Shown piece by piece: positions 17,553-26,247 of a DNA stretch of 64,000 nucleotides (positions within the stretch are counted from its first letter, which is position 1; every line of letters begins with the position of its first letter). Under the pieces are notes generated by a model that was not told the origin of the DNA, ran no database searches, and saw nothing but the letters and a program-made list of their open reading frames with translations. The position numbers and the translations under genes are program-made. The stretch is from Litoribacter populi (GTDB lineage Bacteria; Bacteroidota; Bacteroidia; Cytophagales; Cyclobacteriaceae), in the NCBI RefSeq assembly GCF_007483685.1, contig NZ_VMKN01000001.1:248001-312000 (forward strand), given 5' to 3'.

Positions 17553-18716
17553 ATGCGTATTACTTTTCTTTTAACATTTGCTGTCTTTTTGCTTTCCTCT
17601 TGCAAGTATGCTACAAATGATGATGGCAGTCGGGAAATGGAGTTTGTTCTAGTGGATTCTTTGGTTTTTGATGAACTGGAAACTTTAATAATTTTGGACT
17701 ATGATCATGACAAGGAACTCTACCTGACGGTTAAAAAATTAAGTATGGAGGGTAAATATAGCCTAATTAATTCGGGGGGGGAAAAAGTTGCTGAAAACTT
17801 CCTGAGTGAAGGCCCTGATGCGTTTGGGCTAGTATTGCACCGTGCTGGCTTTGTAGGAGATGAAATCATGTTTGTCAGCGACCAGACGATATTCATGTAT
17901 GACTTGGATCTCAAACAGCTGAGGAAGTTTCCCTTCACACAAGAGTCCAGGGTCAAACTGATCCATTTTACACTGGATTTTCTGAGCACCTACTCGATGG
18001 ATGGGCAGGTAATGGCAGTTGCGAACTTGAGCGATAGTTATTTGCAACCTTATCCAGAAGATTACTATGATACGTTGAACCTTGCCCACCTCGTTAATCC
18101 TTTAACAGGAGAGGTCACCAAAGGAGGCAAATTGGACCAGAGCAGCAAGCTTACTCATGGCAGGTTCTTTCCCTTTATGGATAAACCCGTTTATTTTTCG
18201 GACAAAAATTCCAACTATATCAGTGCGATTTTCTCTGGGGATTCTGTATTATATCAACTTGACCCTAGAAAGGGCTTTGAAGCTGCTAACAAGATCAGTT
18301 TTAATCGACTGAGCCCTGATAATATCTTAGATGTGCCCATGAGTCAAGCTTCCTATACCACTGTGAAGCAGCATCGTTCTGAAAATGCTAGCCTTGGGGG
18401 GGCATTCAAAAACATACTAGGAAAGGGTGACAAGTTTATTGTGGAGTATCAGACCGGTGCTGACCCGGAAGTTTACTGGGAAAAACCTACACCTGAAAAT
18501 TTGGATGCCATAAAAAATTCCCGAAAGCTATATTATTATCCCATTGAGGATGGGAAGACCGTCGCTCCACCTATCGCTTGGGAGCGACCAGGGAAACTGA
18601 TTTTAAATGTCGGTGAAAACAGATTTTTACAATATGCAGATCAAGCAGAAATTCATGACTTTGAGAAGGATTATCAATGCTATTATATTTACGAATTAAA
18701 GGAGAGGGAAGGGTAA
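17553..18716 (+). CDS. Lipoprotein, probable DUF4221 family
   Basis: The 387-aa protein has a lipoprotein signal (lipobox LSSC, Cys17). The body alternates short beta-rich segments of beta-propeller type. Size, lipid anchor, and the ILGKGDKFIVEYQTGADPEVYW / YYPIEDGKTVAPPIAW region agree with DUF4221 proteins, which are often multicopy in Cyclobacteriaceae; this assignment is from memory and not certain. It converges with the next gene with only 2 nt between stop codons. No function is known for the family. Confidence 0.8.
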   Translation: MRITFLLTFAVFLLSSCKYATNDDGSREMEFVLVDSLVFDELETLIILDYDHDKELYLTVKKLSMEGKYSLINSGGEKVAENFLSEGPDAFGLVLHRAGFVGDEIMFVSDQTIFMYDLDLKQLRKFPFTQESRVKLIHFTLDFLSTYSMDGQVMAVANLSDSYLQPYPEDYYDTLNLAHLVNPLTGEVTKGGKLDQSSKLTHGRFFPFMDKPVYFSDKNSNYISAIFSGDSVLYQLDPRKGFEAANKISFNRLSPDNILDVPMSQASYTTVKQHRSENASLGGAFKNILGKGDKFIVEYQTGADPEVYWEKPTPENLDAIKNSRKLYYYPIEDGKTVAPPIAWERPGKLILNVGENRFLQYADQAEIHDFEKDYQCYYIYELKEREG

Positions 18717-18718
18717 AT

Positions 18719-19852
18719 CTATAAAGGATACGGCCACTGGCAGACATCAAGTGCTACAGGCTGCCCCAGGAAGTTTTCACCTTGGAATTGTTCTGGTACA
18801 TAAATGGTCGCTTCATCCTGGAAGTACTCGAGGCAATGAATGCCTACCTCAGGAAGTGCTTCTTGTGTATAATCAAAACCTCTGTTGGTTTCATAAAGCC
18901 GAAGACGGTCTACTATCATACTCCCTTCAGTGAATGAAGCTGTAGAAAATGTTCCTAAGACCTCCTCATTATCATCATCTAGATTACGGATATTTCCTTG
19001 GATCCTGAAGGGCATTGGGTCGAAAATTGTGCCTGTATTACTTTGTTGGGTGTATATCTGCTGCATTAATTTTGTTTGTTCCTCATTAAGCCCATATGCA
19101 CCCACTTCCAAAAAGAATTTTCCTAGTCGGGTCATGGGAAGGGTTGTGATGGTTCCGGTGGCTTCGCTTAGGTTTTCAGGGTGCTCAACTATATTGATTT
19201 GTGTATTCAAAATATCATAATGGATATAGCATGTGCAAACACAATATTCACAATTAGACCGGGTGTAGACTTCCTCAATTCCTGATGTCTTAAAATAATA
19301 TCCCGCAGGGCCATTTTCCTGTTGTTCAAAGACCGCATTGATGTCAACTGAAACTACATTTTGAGGAAAAGGGGCACCGAAAACTGGCTGGCGGAACTCC
19401 AGTTTGGTACCTACCTCCTCCTTGACTTCCGAAATATTTGGGGGCTGAACCACATTCTGCCAAGGGGATTGGTAATGGGAGTTGTCTTCAAGGAAAAAAT
19501 TAAGTCTATATTTTTCCTCATACCGGAACTCAAATGTGTCTTTCGGAAGAAACCTACCGCTTCCGCTTGCCAGTTGCTCCACAAACTCAAATTCGATTTC
19601 TTCACCACCTGTTTCTGATTCTACGTAAATCTTGGAAATGCTTGGGGTAGTTATGTTTCTGTTGAATTGACCCGATTGGAATGGTTGGGCGTAATATACT
19701 TTTATGTAGGTTAAATTTGGATCATTTGAAAGCCATCCGTCCACCACAAGTTTTTTCTCCCATTGGTCCATCTGGATAGGGACTTCGTCAATACATGCAC
19801 TGAAGGAAAAAGCAACAAGAAAATAAATAATCTTTGCGGAAATATGTTTCAT
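18719..19852 (-). CDS. DUF4249-family lipoprotein
   Basis: The 377-aa protein has a lipoprotein signal (FSAC, Cys20). It fits DUF4249: the opening CIDEVPIQMDQWEKKLVVDGWLSND (key part KLVVDGWLSN), an early beta-sandwich-like half, a Cys cluster CEYCVCTCY, and a C-terminus LDVCQWPYP. DUF4249 proteins usually sit next to a SusC/CarboxypepD TonB receptor and are thought to be its surface partner. No receptor is adjacent here, so it is an orphan. The Cys cluster could make disulphides or bind metal. Confidence 0.88.
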   Translation of the reverse strand: MKHISAKIIYFLVAFSFSACIDEVPIQMDQWEKKLVVDGWLSNDPNLTYIKVYYAQPFQSGQFNRNITTPSISKIYVESETGGEEIEFEFVEQLASGSGRFLPKDTFEFRYEEKYRLNFFLEDNSHYQSPWQNVVQPPNISEVKEEVGTKLEFRQPVFGAPFPQNVVSVDINAVFEQQENGPAGYYFKTSGIEEVYTRSNCEYCVCTCYIHYDILNTQINIVEHPENLSEATGTITTLPMTRLGKFFLEVGAYGLNEEQTKLMQQIYTQQSNTGTIFDPMPFRIQGNIRNLDDDNEEVLGTFSTASFTEGSMIVDRLRLYETNRGFDYTQEALPEVGIHCLEYFQDEATIYVPEQFQGENFLGQPVALDVCQWPYPL

Positions 19853-19920
19853 GGTCAGACGGTTAAAAATTTAAATTAAAAAATTAATTGATAGAATACG
19901 AAGCCTTATGAAGTTTCTGT

Positions 19921-20493
19921 CTAAGGAGCCTTCTGTGGATTATACCTAAAGCAGCTCACCAAATGGTCATTGACCAATCCGGTGGCCTGCAGGTGGGCAT
20001 AAAGTGTGGTGGAACCCAAAAACTTGAATCCTCGCTTTTTCATGTCTTTAGCCAGAGAGTCCGATGCAGAGCTGGTGGCAGGTACTTCACTGAGATTTTT
20101 CCAAGAATTGTGGATAACTTGGTTGTTCACAAATCCCCAAATATAGTTTGAAAAGCTCCCAAACTCCTCTTGGACCTTCATAAATCGTTGAGCATTGTTG
20201 ATAGCTGCCTCTATTTTTAGTCGGTTTCGAACAATGCCAGGGTTTTGGAGAAGCTCTTCTACGTTTGACTTAGTGTACTTGGCTACTTCTTTATAATCGA
20301 ATCCTGCAAAGGCCTGTCTGTATCCCTCCCTTTTTTTGAGGATAGTGGACCAGCTCAAGCCTGCCTGTGCAGATTCCAGCACCAGAAATTCAAAATGGAC
20401 CTGGTCATCATACACTGGAACGCCCCACTCCTCGTCATGGTAGCGGATATACTGCTCAAAGCCTAGGCACCATGGGCATCTGTTTACTGTCAT
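19921..20493 (-). CDS. tag: DNA-3-methyladenine glycosylase I
   Basis: This is a base-excision repair enzyme removing 3-methyladenine. The 190-aa protein has the family opening RCPWCLGFEQYIRYHDEEWGVP (zinc ligands Cys and His), FEFLVLESAQAGLSW, the catalytic-region FAGFDY, and the C-terminal YAHLQATGLVNDHLVSCFR with the remaining His/Cys ligands. Its ATG overlaps the stop of the ATPase gene upstream (ATGA, 4 nt), so translation is probably coupled. Confidence 0.97.
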   Translation of the reverse strand: MTVNRCPWCLGFEQYIRYHDEEWGVPVYDDQVHFEFLVLESAQAGLSWSTILKKREGYRQAFAGFDYKEVAKYTKSNVEELLQNPGIVRNRLKIEAAINNAQRFMKVQEEFGSFSNYIWGFVNNQVIHNSWKNLSEVPATSSASDSLAKDMKKRGFKFLGSTTLYAHLQATGLVNDHLVSCFRYNPQKAP

Positions 20494-21635
20494 AACTTGA
20501 ACCTGTTTATGAAACTAACCAAACTCATCACTTGAATGTCTTTATCCAAGGGGAAGTCATCCGGGCTTCTGGAAATGACAATACCGGCCTCAGCCTTGAG
20601 GTCTTCCATACTAATCCGGAATCCTTTCGTGATTTTGGGTGCCAATGTATTTTTTATCTCGACCGCAGCCACGACTTTATTACCTTTTACCAACATCAGA
20701 TCACATTCACTGCCTTGGTGAGTTCGATAATAATAATAATGATAAGCTTCCCCCAAGGTATTTATGATCTGCTCAATGACAAAACCTTCCCATGAGGCAC
20801 CGGTCAGCAAGTGCATAGACAGCTCATCTTGACTTTTGATACTGGCCAAGGCATGAAGAATTCCACTATCCCGAATGTATATTTTGGGGCTTTTTACCAG
20901 CCTTTTCTTAATATTATTATGATATGGTTGGAGTACTCGTATCATAAAGGATCCTTCGAGAAACTCTAAATAACGGCTAACAGTAGGCCGGGTCACTCCC
21001 AAAGATTTGGCAATGTTGTCCCCATTCCATGTACTGCCCTGATTATGGGCTATTATGGTCCAAAACTTTTCCACTAATCTCGGATCGGTATTAAGTCCCA
21101 AAAGTCCTAAGTCCCTTTCAATATAGGTTTTAATAAAGTTTTCCCTCCATATAAAACTGTTGCGGTCATTGTTTGCAAACGTTGAAAGAGGAAACCCTCC
21201 CCTTAGCCAAAGGATTTCCACATCATCAGTTTCCATAACCGTAAAAGGAGAAAGCTCCAAGTACCCAATCCTGCCGGCAAGTGAATCCGCGCTGGTTCTG
21301 ATTAGATCAGGAGATGCTGAACCTAGCAAAATAAACCGTGCAGGAACTTTTTCTTCATCTATAAGGCTCCGTAGTTCTGCAAATAATTCAGGCATAAACT
21401 GGATTTCATCCAAGATGACGGTTTTATCCAAATGTTGTTTTAAAAACAATTCGGGATCAGCAAGCTTTGCCCGGTCACTGGCCTTTTCAATATCCAAATA
21501 GATGACCGGTTTTGGCAATTCCAAATTCTTAACAAGGGTGGTTTTACCAACTTGTCTTGGTCCCAGAATACCTACAGCAGGAAAAATGGACAGGTATTCT
21601 GTCAAGGAAGTCAATATGGAGCGTACCTTTACCAT
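20490..21635 (-). CDS. AAA ATPase with DUF4143 nuclease-like domain
   Basis: The 381-aa protein has an AAA_14-type P-loop (GPRQVGKTTL, about residues 25-34), Walker B TVILDEIQF, and sensor-like GSASPDL. A winged-helix segment (LGVTRPTVSRYLEFL) follows, then the DUF4143 C-terminus (ASWEGFVIEQIINTLGE), which includes a PD-(D/E)xK-like HQGSECDLMLV...AVEIK. The family is widespread, often as lone, patchily distributed genes of unknown role. The start codon lies inside a CCATGAAAA inverted repeat, and two further copies of a 54-bp repeat with the same palindrome lie immediately upstream. The tag gene overlaps its stop by 4 nt, an unusual partnership. Confidence 0.93.
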   Translation of the reverse strand: MVKVRSILTSLTEYLSIFPAVGILGPRQVGKTTLVKNLELPKPVIYLDIEKASDRAKLADPELFLKQHLDKTVILDEIQFMPELFAELRSLIDEEKVPARFILLGSASPDLIRTSADSLAGRIGYLELSPFTVMETDDVEILWLRGGFPLSTFANNDRNSFIWRENFIKTYIERDLGLLGLNTDPRLVEKFWTIIAHNQGSTWNGDNIAKSLGVTRPTVSRYLEFLEGSFMIRVLQPYHNNIKKRLVKSPKIYIRDSGILHALASIKSQDELSMHLLTGASWEGFVIEQIINTLGEAYHYYYYRTHQGSECDLMLVKGNKVVAAVEIKNTLAPKITKGFRISMEDLKAEAGIVISRSPDDFPLDKDIQVMSLVSFINRFKL

Positions 21636-21771
21636 GAAAAATGTTATTAGGTTTTCATATAAAGGTAATTATTATCCATGAAAAACGAAACTGGGAGTTA
21701 CGATTTTCATGGTAAAAATATGAAATTATCCATGAAAAACGAAAGTGAGAGTTACGATTTTCATGATAAAA
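21632..21771. repeat. Repeat array upstream of the AAA/DUF4143 gene
   Basis: Two direct repeats with 54-bp period begin ATTATCCATGAAAAACG at 21671 and 21725 (about 43 of 46 bases identical). Each holds an inverted repeat CCATGAAAA...TTTTCATGG (second arm with one change in the second copy). A third, shorter-spaced copy (21632-21660) has the same arms and contains the ATPase start codon. The motif TTTTCATGG is thus repeated in the leader of this gene. Confidence 0.85.
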
Positions 21772-21776
21772 GAAAG

Positions 21777-21851
21777 TGGGTCCTAACGGAATCGAACCGA
21801 TGACCTCTGCTCTGTCAAAGCAGCGCTCTAAACCAACTGAGCTAAGGGCCC
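21777..21851 (-). tRNA. tRNA-Val (anticodon GAC)
   Basis: On the minus strand a 75-nt cloverleaf can be drawn: acceptor GGGCCCT / AGGACCC, D-arm GCTC...GAGC, anticodon stem CTGCT / AGCAG around loop TTGACAG (anticodon GAC, valine), and T-arm loop TTCGATT. CCA is not encoded. Two positions do not pair: C4-A69 in the acceptor stem and U50-U64 in the T-stem. Either the tRNA tolerates both or the copy is mildly degenerate. Confidence 0.85.
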
Positions 21852-22043
21852 TGGAAGAGGGAAGACGGTGTTCAAATGGGTCACCCGCCTCGGCGGGCAG
21901 GCAAAGGACACAAACCTGCCCGACGGCAGTCAGGGTTTAAAAGAAGTTCCATAAAGGCTGCTTCGCGGATAAAAATTGAATAGCTTGCAAAACGTATCAA
22001 GTAAAATTAGGTGGTAACACGGGAGACCGAATTTGGAAGGTAT
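21852..22043. repeat. Intergenic CACCCGCC hairpin repeat copy
   Basis: 21876-21912 is the best-preserved copy of GGGTCACCCGCCTCGGCGGG with tail CAGGCAAAGGACACAAA. It is followed by an ACCTGCCCGACGGCAG segment and GCTTCGCGGAT. No gene is seen. Confidence 0.6.
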
Positions 22044-24572
22044 TTATTGAATTGGTGAAAATATAGCGTTGGCCAAGATCAATTTTCCATTCTGCCAGAA
22101 GTTACGGAAACTTGGATTATCCACAAAGTATATTATTTGACCTTTGCCGATTTTTTCGGTCCCGATCACAAGGGATTCAGCAATTTTTTCCTTGGCTTTA
22201 TACCCTACAAATCCCGTACGGTGGCTTTCCGTGCCAGTAATCACTCCAACATTTTGCCCTTTCTGAAGATAGGCGTATCTATTGTTATTGTTTTTCAAGG
22301 TATAATAGGTGTCACCTAGACCGTAAGAAAGGGGATGAGTTTTGTCCATCTTCACTTCATAGACAGCTCCGGTAATGTTGTCGGAAATGGCTCTGCGTTC
22401 TGCCTCTTGGAATGGAAAGGTCTGGGCTTCTTTTTCCCACTGTTTAGTTTTCTCCTCCCATTTTTTCTTCTCTTCCTCAGTGGCATAACTTTTCAACCCA
22501 AAACCCTCTTGATCAGCAAAAAGCTTTAAGGCGCTTTCCATGGCTATCAGCTTGCCGCCATTCTTTATCCATTCCTGAAGTTTTTTGGTCAGCTTTTCTT
22601 CCTTAGGGTTGTAGCTTCCTGCTGGAAGTAAGAGCACGGTATAGGAAGAAAGGTCTGCGTCTTCCAGCTGTTCCTTTTCCAAAGTGACTAACGGATAATC
22701 AAGTTCCTGTTCGAAGAAGTGCCATATTTCTCCATAATTGAGTGAAGAGGTGCCTTTTCCACCTACTAAGGCAACTTTTGGAGGTTTGATATAGTGGACG
22801 TGGGGAGAGCCGAAGTCCTTGCCTTTATCCACAAAACCGGTTTGGGTGGTGGAGAGTTTGACCTCGTGTTTGTTGGCCAATTCGATTACCTTTTCATCAA
22901 AATCCCTCTTGGTTTCATTACCTCTTCTCGTTATCAACAATGAGCCAGCAGGATATTTGTTTTCTCCGATTTCGAATTCATAACCGGTATTGCGTACCCT
23001 TATTTTTTCATTTAATAGAGCAGAAAGGAATGCCGCATGGGTAGTGTTATTCCAGGGTGCAATATAGGCTAATGGTTCACCAGATTGCTCATTTTTCACA
23101 AATGCTGATTTTTCAAAGGTGCCGGCAACATTTATATTGGTCTCCAGTGCATAAGCATCCAGTCCGTAGGCGTATGGCATCGCCCAACTGGTAATATCAT
23201 ATGTTATACTGTCAGCCAATGTTGGATTGGGCTCAAAGAGAATTTGAGTCAAGATGGACTTGGGTTGGTCTGAACTGATAAGAATGTCATTTTCACCGAG
23301 GGTAAAAGACTGCTCTTCGCCACTTCTATAATGATAGCCTTTCAGGCTTCCCCGACTGCTTCCCCTGCCATACTGTATGCCGTTTTTATCCAGCAATTCA
23401 AGAAGTTTGGCTCCATTTGATTGGTTATCCACATTCTTTATGACAAAGCTTTTGTATTTACCTGCAGGGGCAGATTTACTGTCGGAAAAGTAATTCTGAA
23501 AGGATGAAAGCACTTTATCCACATTTTCAGAAGTCACCTCCAAAATAGCCAAACCGGTGGTATGATGGTGGGAAATTCTATCTTTCAACGTAAGCGTGTC
23601 CCCTTCAGCGGTCAATACGCCGATTCCAGCTCTACCAGATCCACCCTGTTCAATGGTCATGCCTATTGCGCCATTGTACATTGGATAGCTATCCCCATAG
23701 CTGGGGTAAAGGATGTCAAACCGCTCTTTAGTGAAGTAAAACCAGCTTTCCTGGTCAAAATATTTGGCAATGTTTCTCCCCACCATGTTTTGAAATTCAT
23801 GCTGAAAGGGAGAAAGCTGCTTGTGCAAAGGCTCTGCCGCTGGGGGGAAATAATAGGGAGAGTCGATGCTTTGCTCGTGGAAGTCAGTATGTACATGTGG
23901 CATCCATTGGTTGTATAGAGCGATGCGCGCCTGTGATTCTGTTTGTGTTTGCCATGCCCAGTCTCTGTTCAGGTCAAAAAGGTAATGGTTGGGTCTTCCA
24001 CCTGGCCAGGGTTCGTTATGCTCTATGGATTGAGGGTCGGGCTGCATGCGCTTGTTCATCTTTTGATTATACCACTGCGCATAGCGGTCTCTCCCGTCCG
24101 GGTTGATGCAGGGATCCATGATCACCATAGTGTTTTCTAACCAAGCTTTTGTCTTTTCGTTTTCAGGGTTAACCAGTTCAAAAAGTGTTTTCATGGTAGC
24201 CTCTGAGGAGACAGCCTCGTTCCCATGGACGTTGTAACTTAACCAGTTTATGGCAACTTTTGAAGAAGGACTTCCTTCTAGCATACCTGTCCGACGAAGA
24301 TTGTCTTCGCGGATTTGTTCTTTGTTTTGGATATTTTCAGCTGATGAGATAAAAGCTACAATTAAGGGTCTTAACTCATAAGTTTCCCCATAAAGGTGGA
24401 CTTCCATGTTTTCATTTTGCTCCGCCACATGCTCAAAATAGGCGACAATTTTATGGTGGGGGGTAAACCTTTCGCCTAATTCATAACCTAAAAATTCAGA
24501 GGGGGATTTTGTCTGAGCAAAAACGCCGACTTGTAGAATAAGGAGTGAAAGTATCAGTAAAGCTTTTTTCAT
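22044..24572 (-). CDS. M14-family zinc carboxypeptidase, exported
   Basis: The 842-aa protein has a signal peptide (to about residue 20). The M14 zinc site is visible: HGNE (His116, Glu119), the third ligand in HVHTDFHEQS, and a catalytic Glu candidate in TIEQGGSG. PDGRDRYAQWYN and RDWAW are typical of the large Bacteroidota M14 proteins. A long C-terminal extension (about 400-842) resembles a glutamine-amidotransferase-like domain (TVLLLPAGSYNPKEE), seen in such proteins. It probably acts in periplasmic or surface peptide degradation. It is divergent from the FAD-protein gene. Confidence 0.92.
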   Translation of the reverse strand: MKKALLILSLLILQVGVFAQTKSPSEFLGYELGERFTPHHKIVAYFEHVAEQNENMEVHLYGETYELRPLIVAFISSAENIQNKEQIREDNLRRTGMLEGSPSSKVAINWLSYNVHGNEAVSSEATMKTLFELVNPENEKTKAWLENTMVIMDPCINPDGRDRYAQWYNQKMNKRMQPDPQSIEHNEPWPGGRPNHYLFDLNRDWAWQTQTESQARIALYNQWMPHVHTDFHEQSIDSPYYFPPAAEPLHKQLSPFQHEFQNMVGRNIAKYFDQESWFYFTKERFDILYPSYGDSYPMYNGAIGMTIEQGGSGRAGIGVLTAEGDTLTLKDRISHHHTTGLAILEVTSENVDKVLSSFQNYFSDSKSAPAGKYKSFVIKNVDNQSNGAKLLELLDKNGIQYGRGSSRGSLKGYHYRSGEEQSFTLGENDILISSDQPKSILTQILFEPNPTLADSITYDITSWAMPYAYGLDAYALETNINVAGTFEKSAFVKNEQSGEPLAYIAPWNNTTHAAFLSALLNEKIRVRNTGYEFEIGENKYPAGSLLITRRGNETKRDFDEKVIELANKHEVKLSTTQTGFVDKGKDFGSPHVHYIKPPKVALVGGKGTSSLNYGEIWHFFEQELDYPLVTLEKEQLEDADLSSYTVLLLPAGSYNPKEEKLTKKLQEWIKNGGKLIAMESALKLFADQEGFGLKSYATEEEKKKWEEKTKQWEKEAQTFPFQEAERRAISDNITGAVYEVKMDKTHPLSYGLGDTYYTLKNNNNRYAYLQKGQNVGVITGTESHRTGFVGYKAKEKIAESLVIGTEKIGKGQIIYFVDNPSFRNFWQNGKLILANAIFSPIQ

Positions 24573-24735
24573 AGGAATGGAAATAAATGCTGGTCATCTG
24601 CCAGAAAATCAGCACAAGATAACTGCTTTCCATAAGGCAATCAAACCAGTAATCATAAAATCAGGCAATAAAATGGGAGAAAATAAACATGAATGGGTGG
24701 AAAGGGTTAAGAAGATTACCAAAACCTATCCAATC

Positions 24736-26247
24736 ATGAAAAACATATGCATCATCGGCGGGGGTGCCTGTGGCGTTGCGGCGTTTATTGAGTTATTTGT
24801 ACAGATAAGCACTCAGGGCCTGCAGGATCAGCTCAGCATTACCATTGTGGAAAAATCCAAGAAAGTGGGGTATGGACTGGCCTTTGGCACTACCGAGAAG
24901 AGCCATTTGCTCAACACGCAAGCCGAGTTGATGGGGATTTTTGCTGATGAGGTGGAGCATTTTAGTGAATGGCTGAATGATAATGCTTATCGTACTCGGG
25001 GTAGAGTTGAAGAAGAAAATGGAGATATTGACCATGCCTATACCTCTCGAATTCTGTATGGGGATTATCTTCACGAGCAGTTTGTTTCTCATCTCAAAAA
25101 AGCTAAATCTACAGGCATGACAGTGAATCTGGTATGCGATCAAGCTTACGATATAGATGCGGAGGAGGGTAGATTCCTGGTAAAGCTTAAGGAGGGTGAT
25201 CCTGTTGAAAGTGATTATGTGATTCTTGCCTTAGGCAATCCTGAAGCCACTAATTTCAGGGAATTCCAACCTTATTCTCATTTTATCAATTCGCCTTGGC
25301 CCGCTCATAAGATGTTGGAGAAAATCGACAAGAAGGCCCATGTAGGAATTTTGGGAACTAGCTTAAGTTCTATTGATGCGGTGGTGGCCTTGATGGACCA
25401 TGGACATGAAGGAAAAATCACCTTATTCAGTCCGGAAGGTATGTTGCCTAGGGTTCAGCCGATAGAAAATATTGATGTAGAGCGTTCCTATCTAACTTTG
25501 AAAAATGTCCATATGATCAAAAGAAAGCATTTCCGGGCACCAAAGGTTAAGGAGCTGTTTAGGCTTTTTATGCGGGATGTAGAAAATGTGGAGAAAGGTC
25601 CGATCGATTGGCAAAACCAAGATAGAGTTGGGAAGAAAGCTGGCTATTATCTTGATCGCGATATTGAGTTGGCGGAAAATGGAGGGGATTCTATTTTAAA
25701 TATAGCCTATTCTCTAAGGTATGACGCGTCTAAACTTTGGAGTTGGCTGTCTGAAGAGGAAAAGAGTAAGTTTAAAAAATGGTTAGGGCCACATTGGGGT
25801 GTAAATCGACATGGCATGCCATTGAGTAATGCCAAGAGATTGAAGGAGCTGATGGATAAAGGGGTGTTGGAAATCCATGCTGAAATTGGAAAGGTAACAC
25901 CTAATGAGGATAATTTTGTCGTGGAATATGGCGAAAATGGGCAAAAGACTGTGGATAACCTTATAAATGCCACAGGAAGCCCATCTAAAGTTAAGGATAT
26001 GGATTGTGAGCTAACTGAGAATATTTTGAAAAAGGAACTCATCCATCCTTATTCCTCTGGGGGTATTTTGGTTAACGAGCTAACTTTGGAGGCTATCAAT
26101 AGGTCTAAGGTCTCCGGGATCTATGCTACCGGACACTTGCTCAATGGGATGATGTTGGATGTGAATGCGGTATGGTATAATGTGAAATCCATAGCTTCCC
26201 TTTGCCAGGATATTTTATTTAAAGCCCGATATGGAGAAAATTGCTGA
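24736..26247 (+). CDS. FAD/NAD(P)-binding protein (amine oxidase/lysine-hydroxylase-like)
   Basis: The start is placed at the ATG giving MKNICIIGGGACGVAAF, because this puts the dinucleotide-binding GGGACG at residues 8-13. The frame is open upstream to 24577, but that would extend into the divergent promoter region; 24673 is another possible start. The 503-aa protein has the FAD_NAD_binding (PF13454-type) features GLAFGTTEKSHLLNTQA and ILGTSLSSIDAVVALMDHG, plus a C-terminal ATGHLLNGMMLDVNAV. Family members are oxidoreductases with unassigned substrates. The transporter gene downstream overlaps its end by 17 nt. Confidence 0.9.
   Translation: MKNICIIGGGACGVAAFIELFVQISTQGLQDQLSITIVEKSKKVGYGLAFGTTEKSHLLNTQAELMGIFADEVEHFSEWLNDNAYRTRGRVEEENGDIDHAYTSRILYGDYLHEQFVSHLKKAKSTGMTVNLVCDQAYDIDAEEGRFLVKLKEGDPVESDYVILALGNPEATNFREFQPYSHFINSPWPAHKMLEKIDKKAHVGILGTSLSSIDAVVALMDHGHEGKITLFSPEGMLPRVQPIENIDVERSYLTLKNVHMIKRKHFRAPKVKELFRLFMRDVENVEKGPIDWQNQDRVGKKAGYYLDRDIELAENGGDSILNIAYSLRYDASKLWSWLSEEEKSKFKKWLGPHWGVNRHGMPLSNAKRLKELMDKGVLEIHAEIGKVTPNEDNFVVEYGENGQKTVDNLINATGSPSKVKDMDCELTENILKKELIHPYSSGGILVNELTLEAINRSKVSGIYATGHLLNGMMLDVNAVWYNVKSIASLCQDILFKARYGENC

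Noticed and set aside
21632-21771. CRISPR array
   Set aside because: Only two full copies with 54-bp period and no unique spacers; the repeats include coding start sequence, and no cas gene exists.
24577-24735. Longer N-terminus for the FAD protein
   Set aside because: The dinucleotide motif belongs near the N-terminus; the extension lies in the divergent promoter region and is not family-like.
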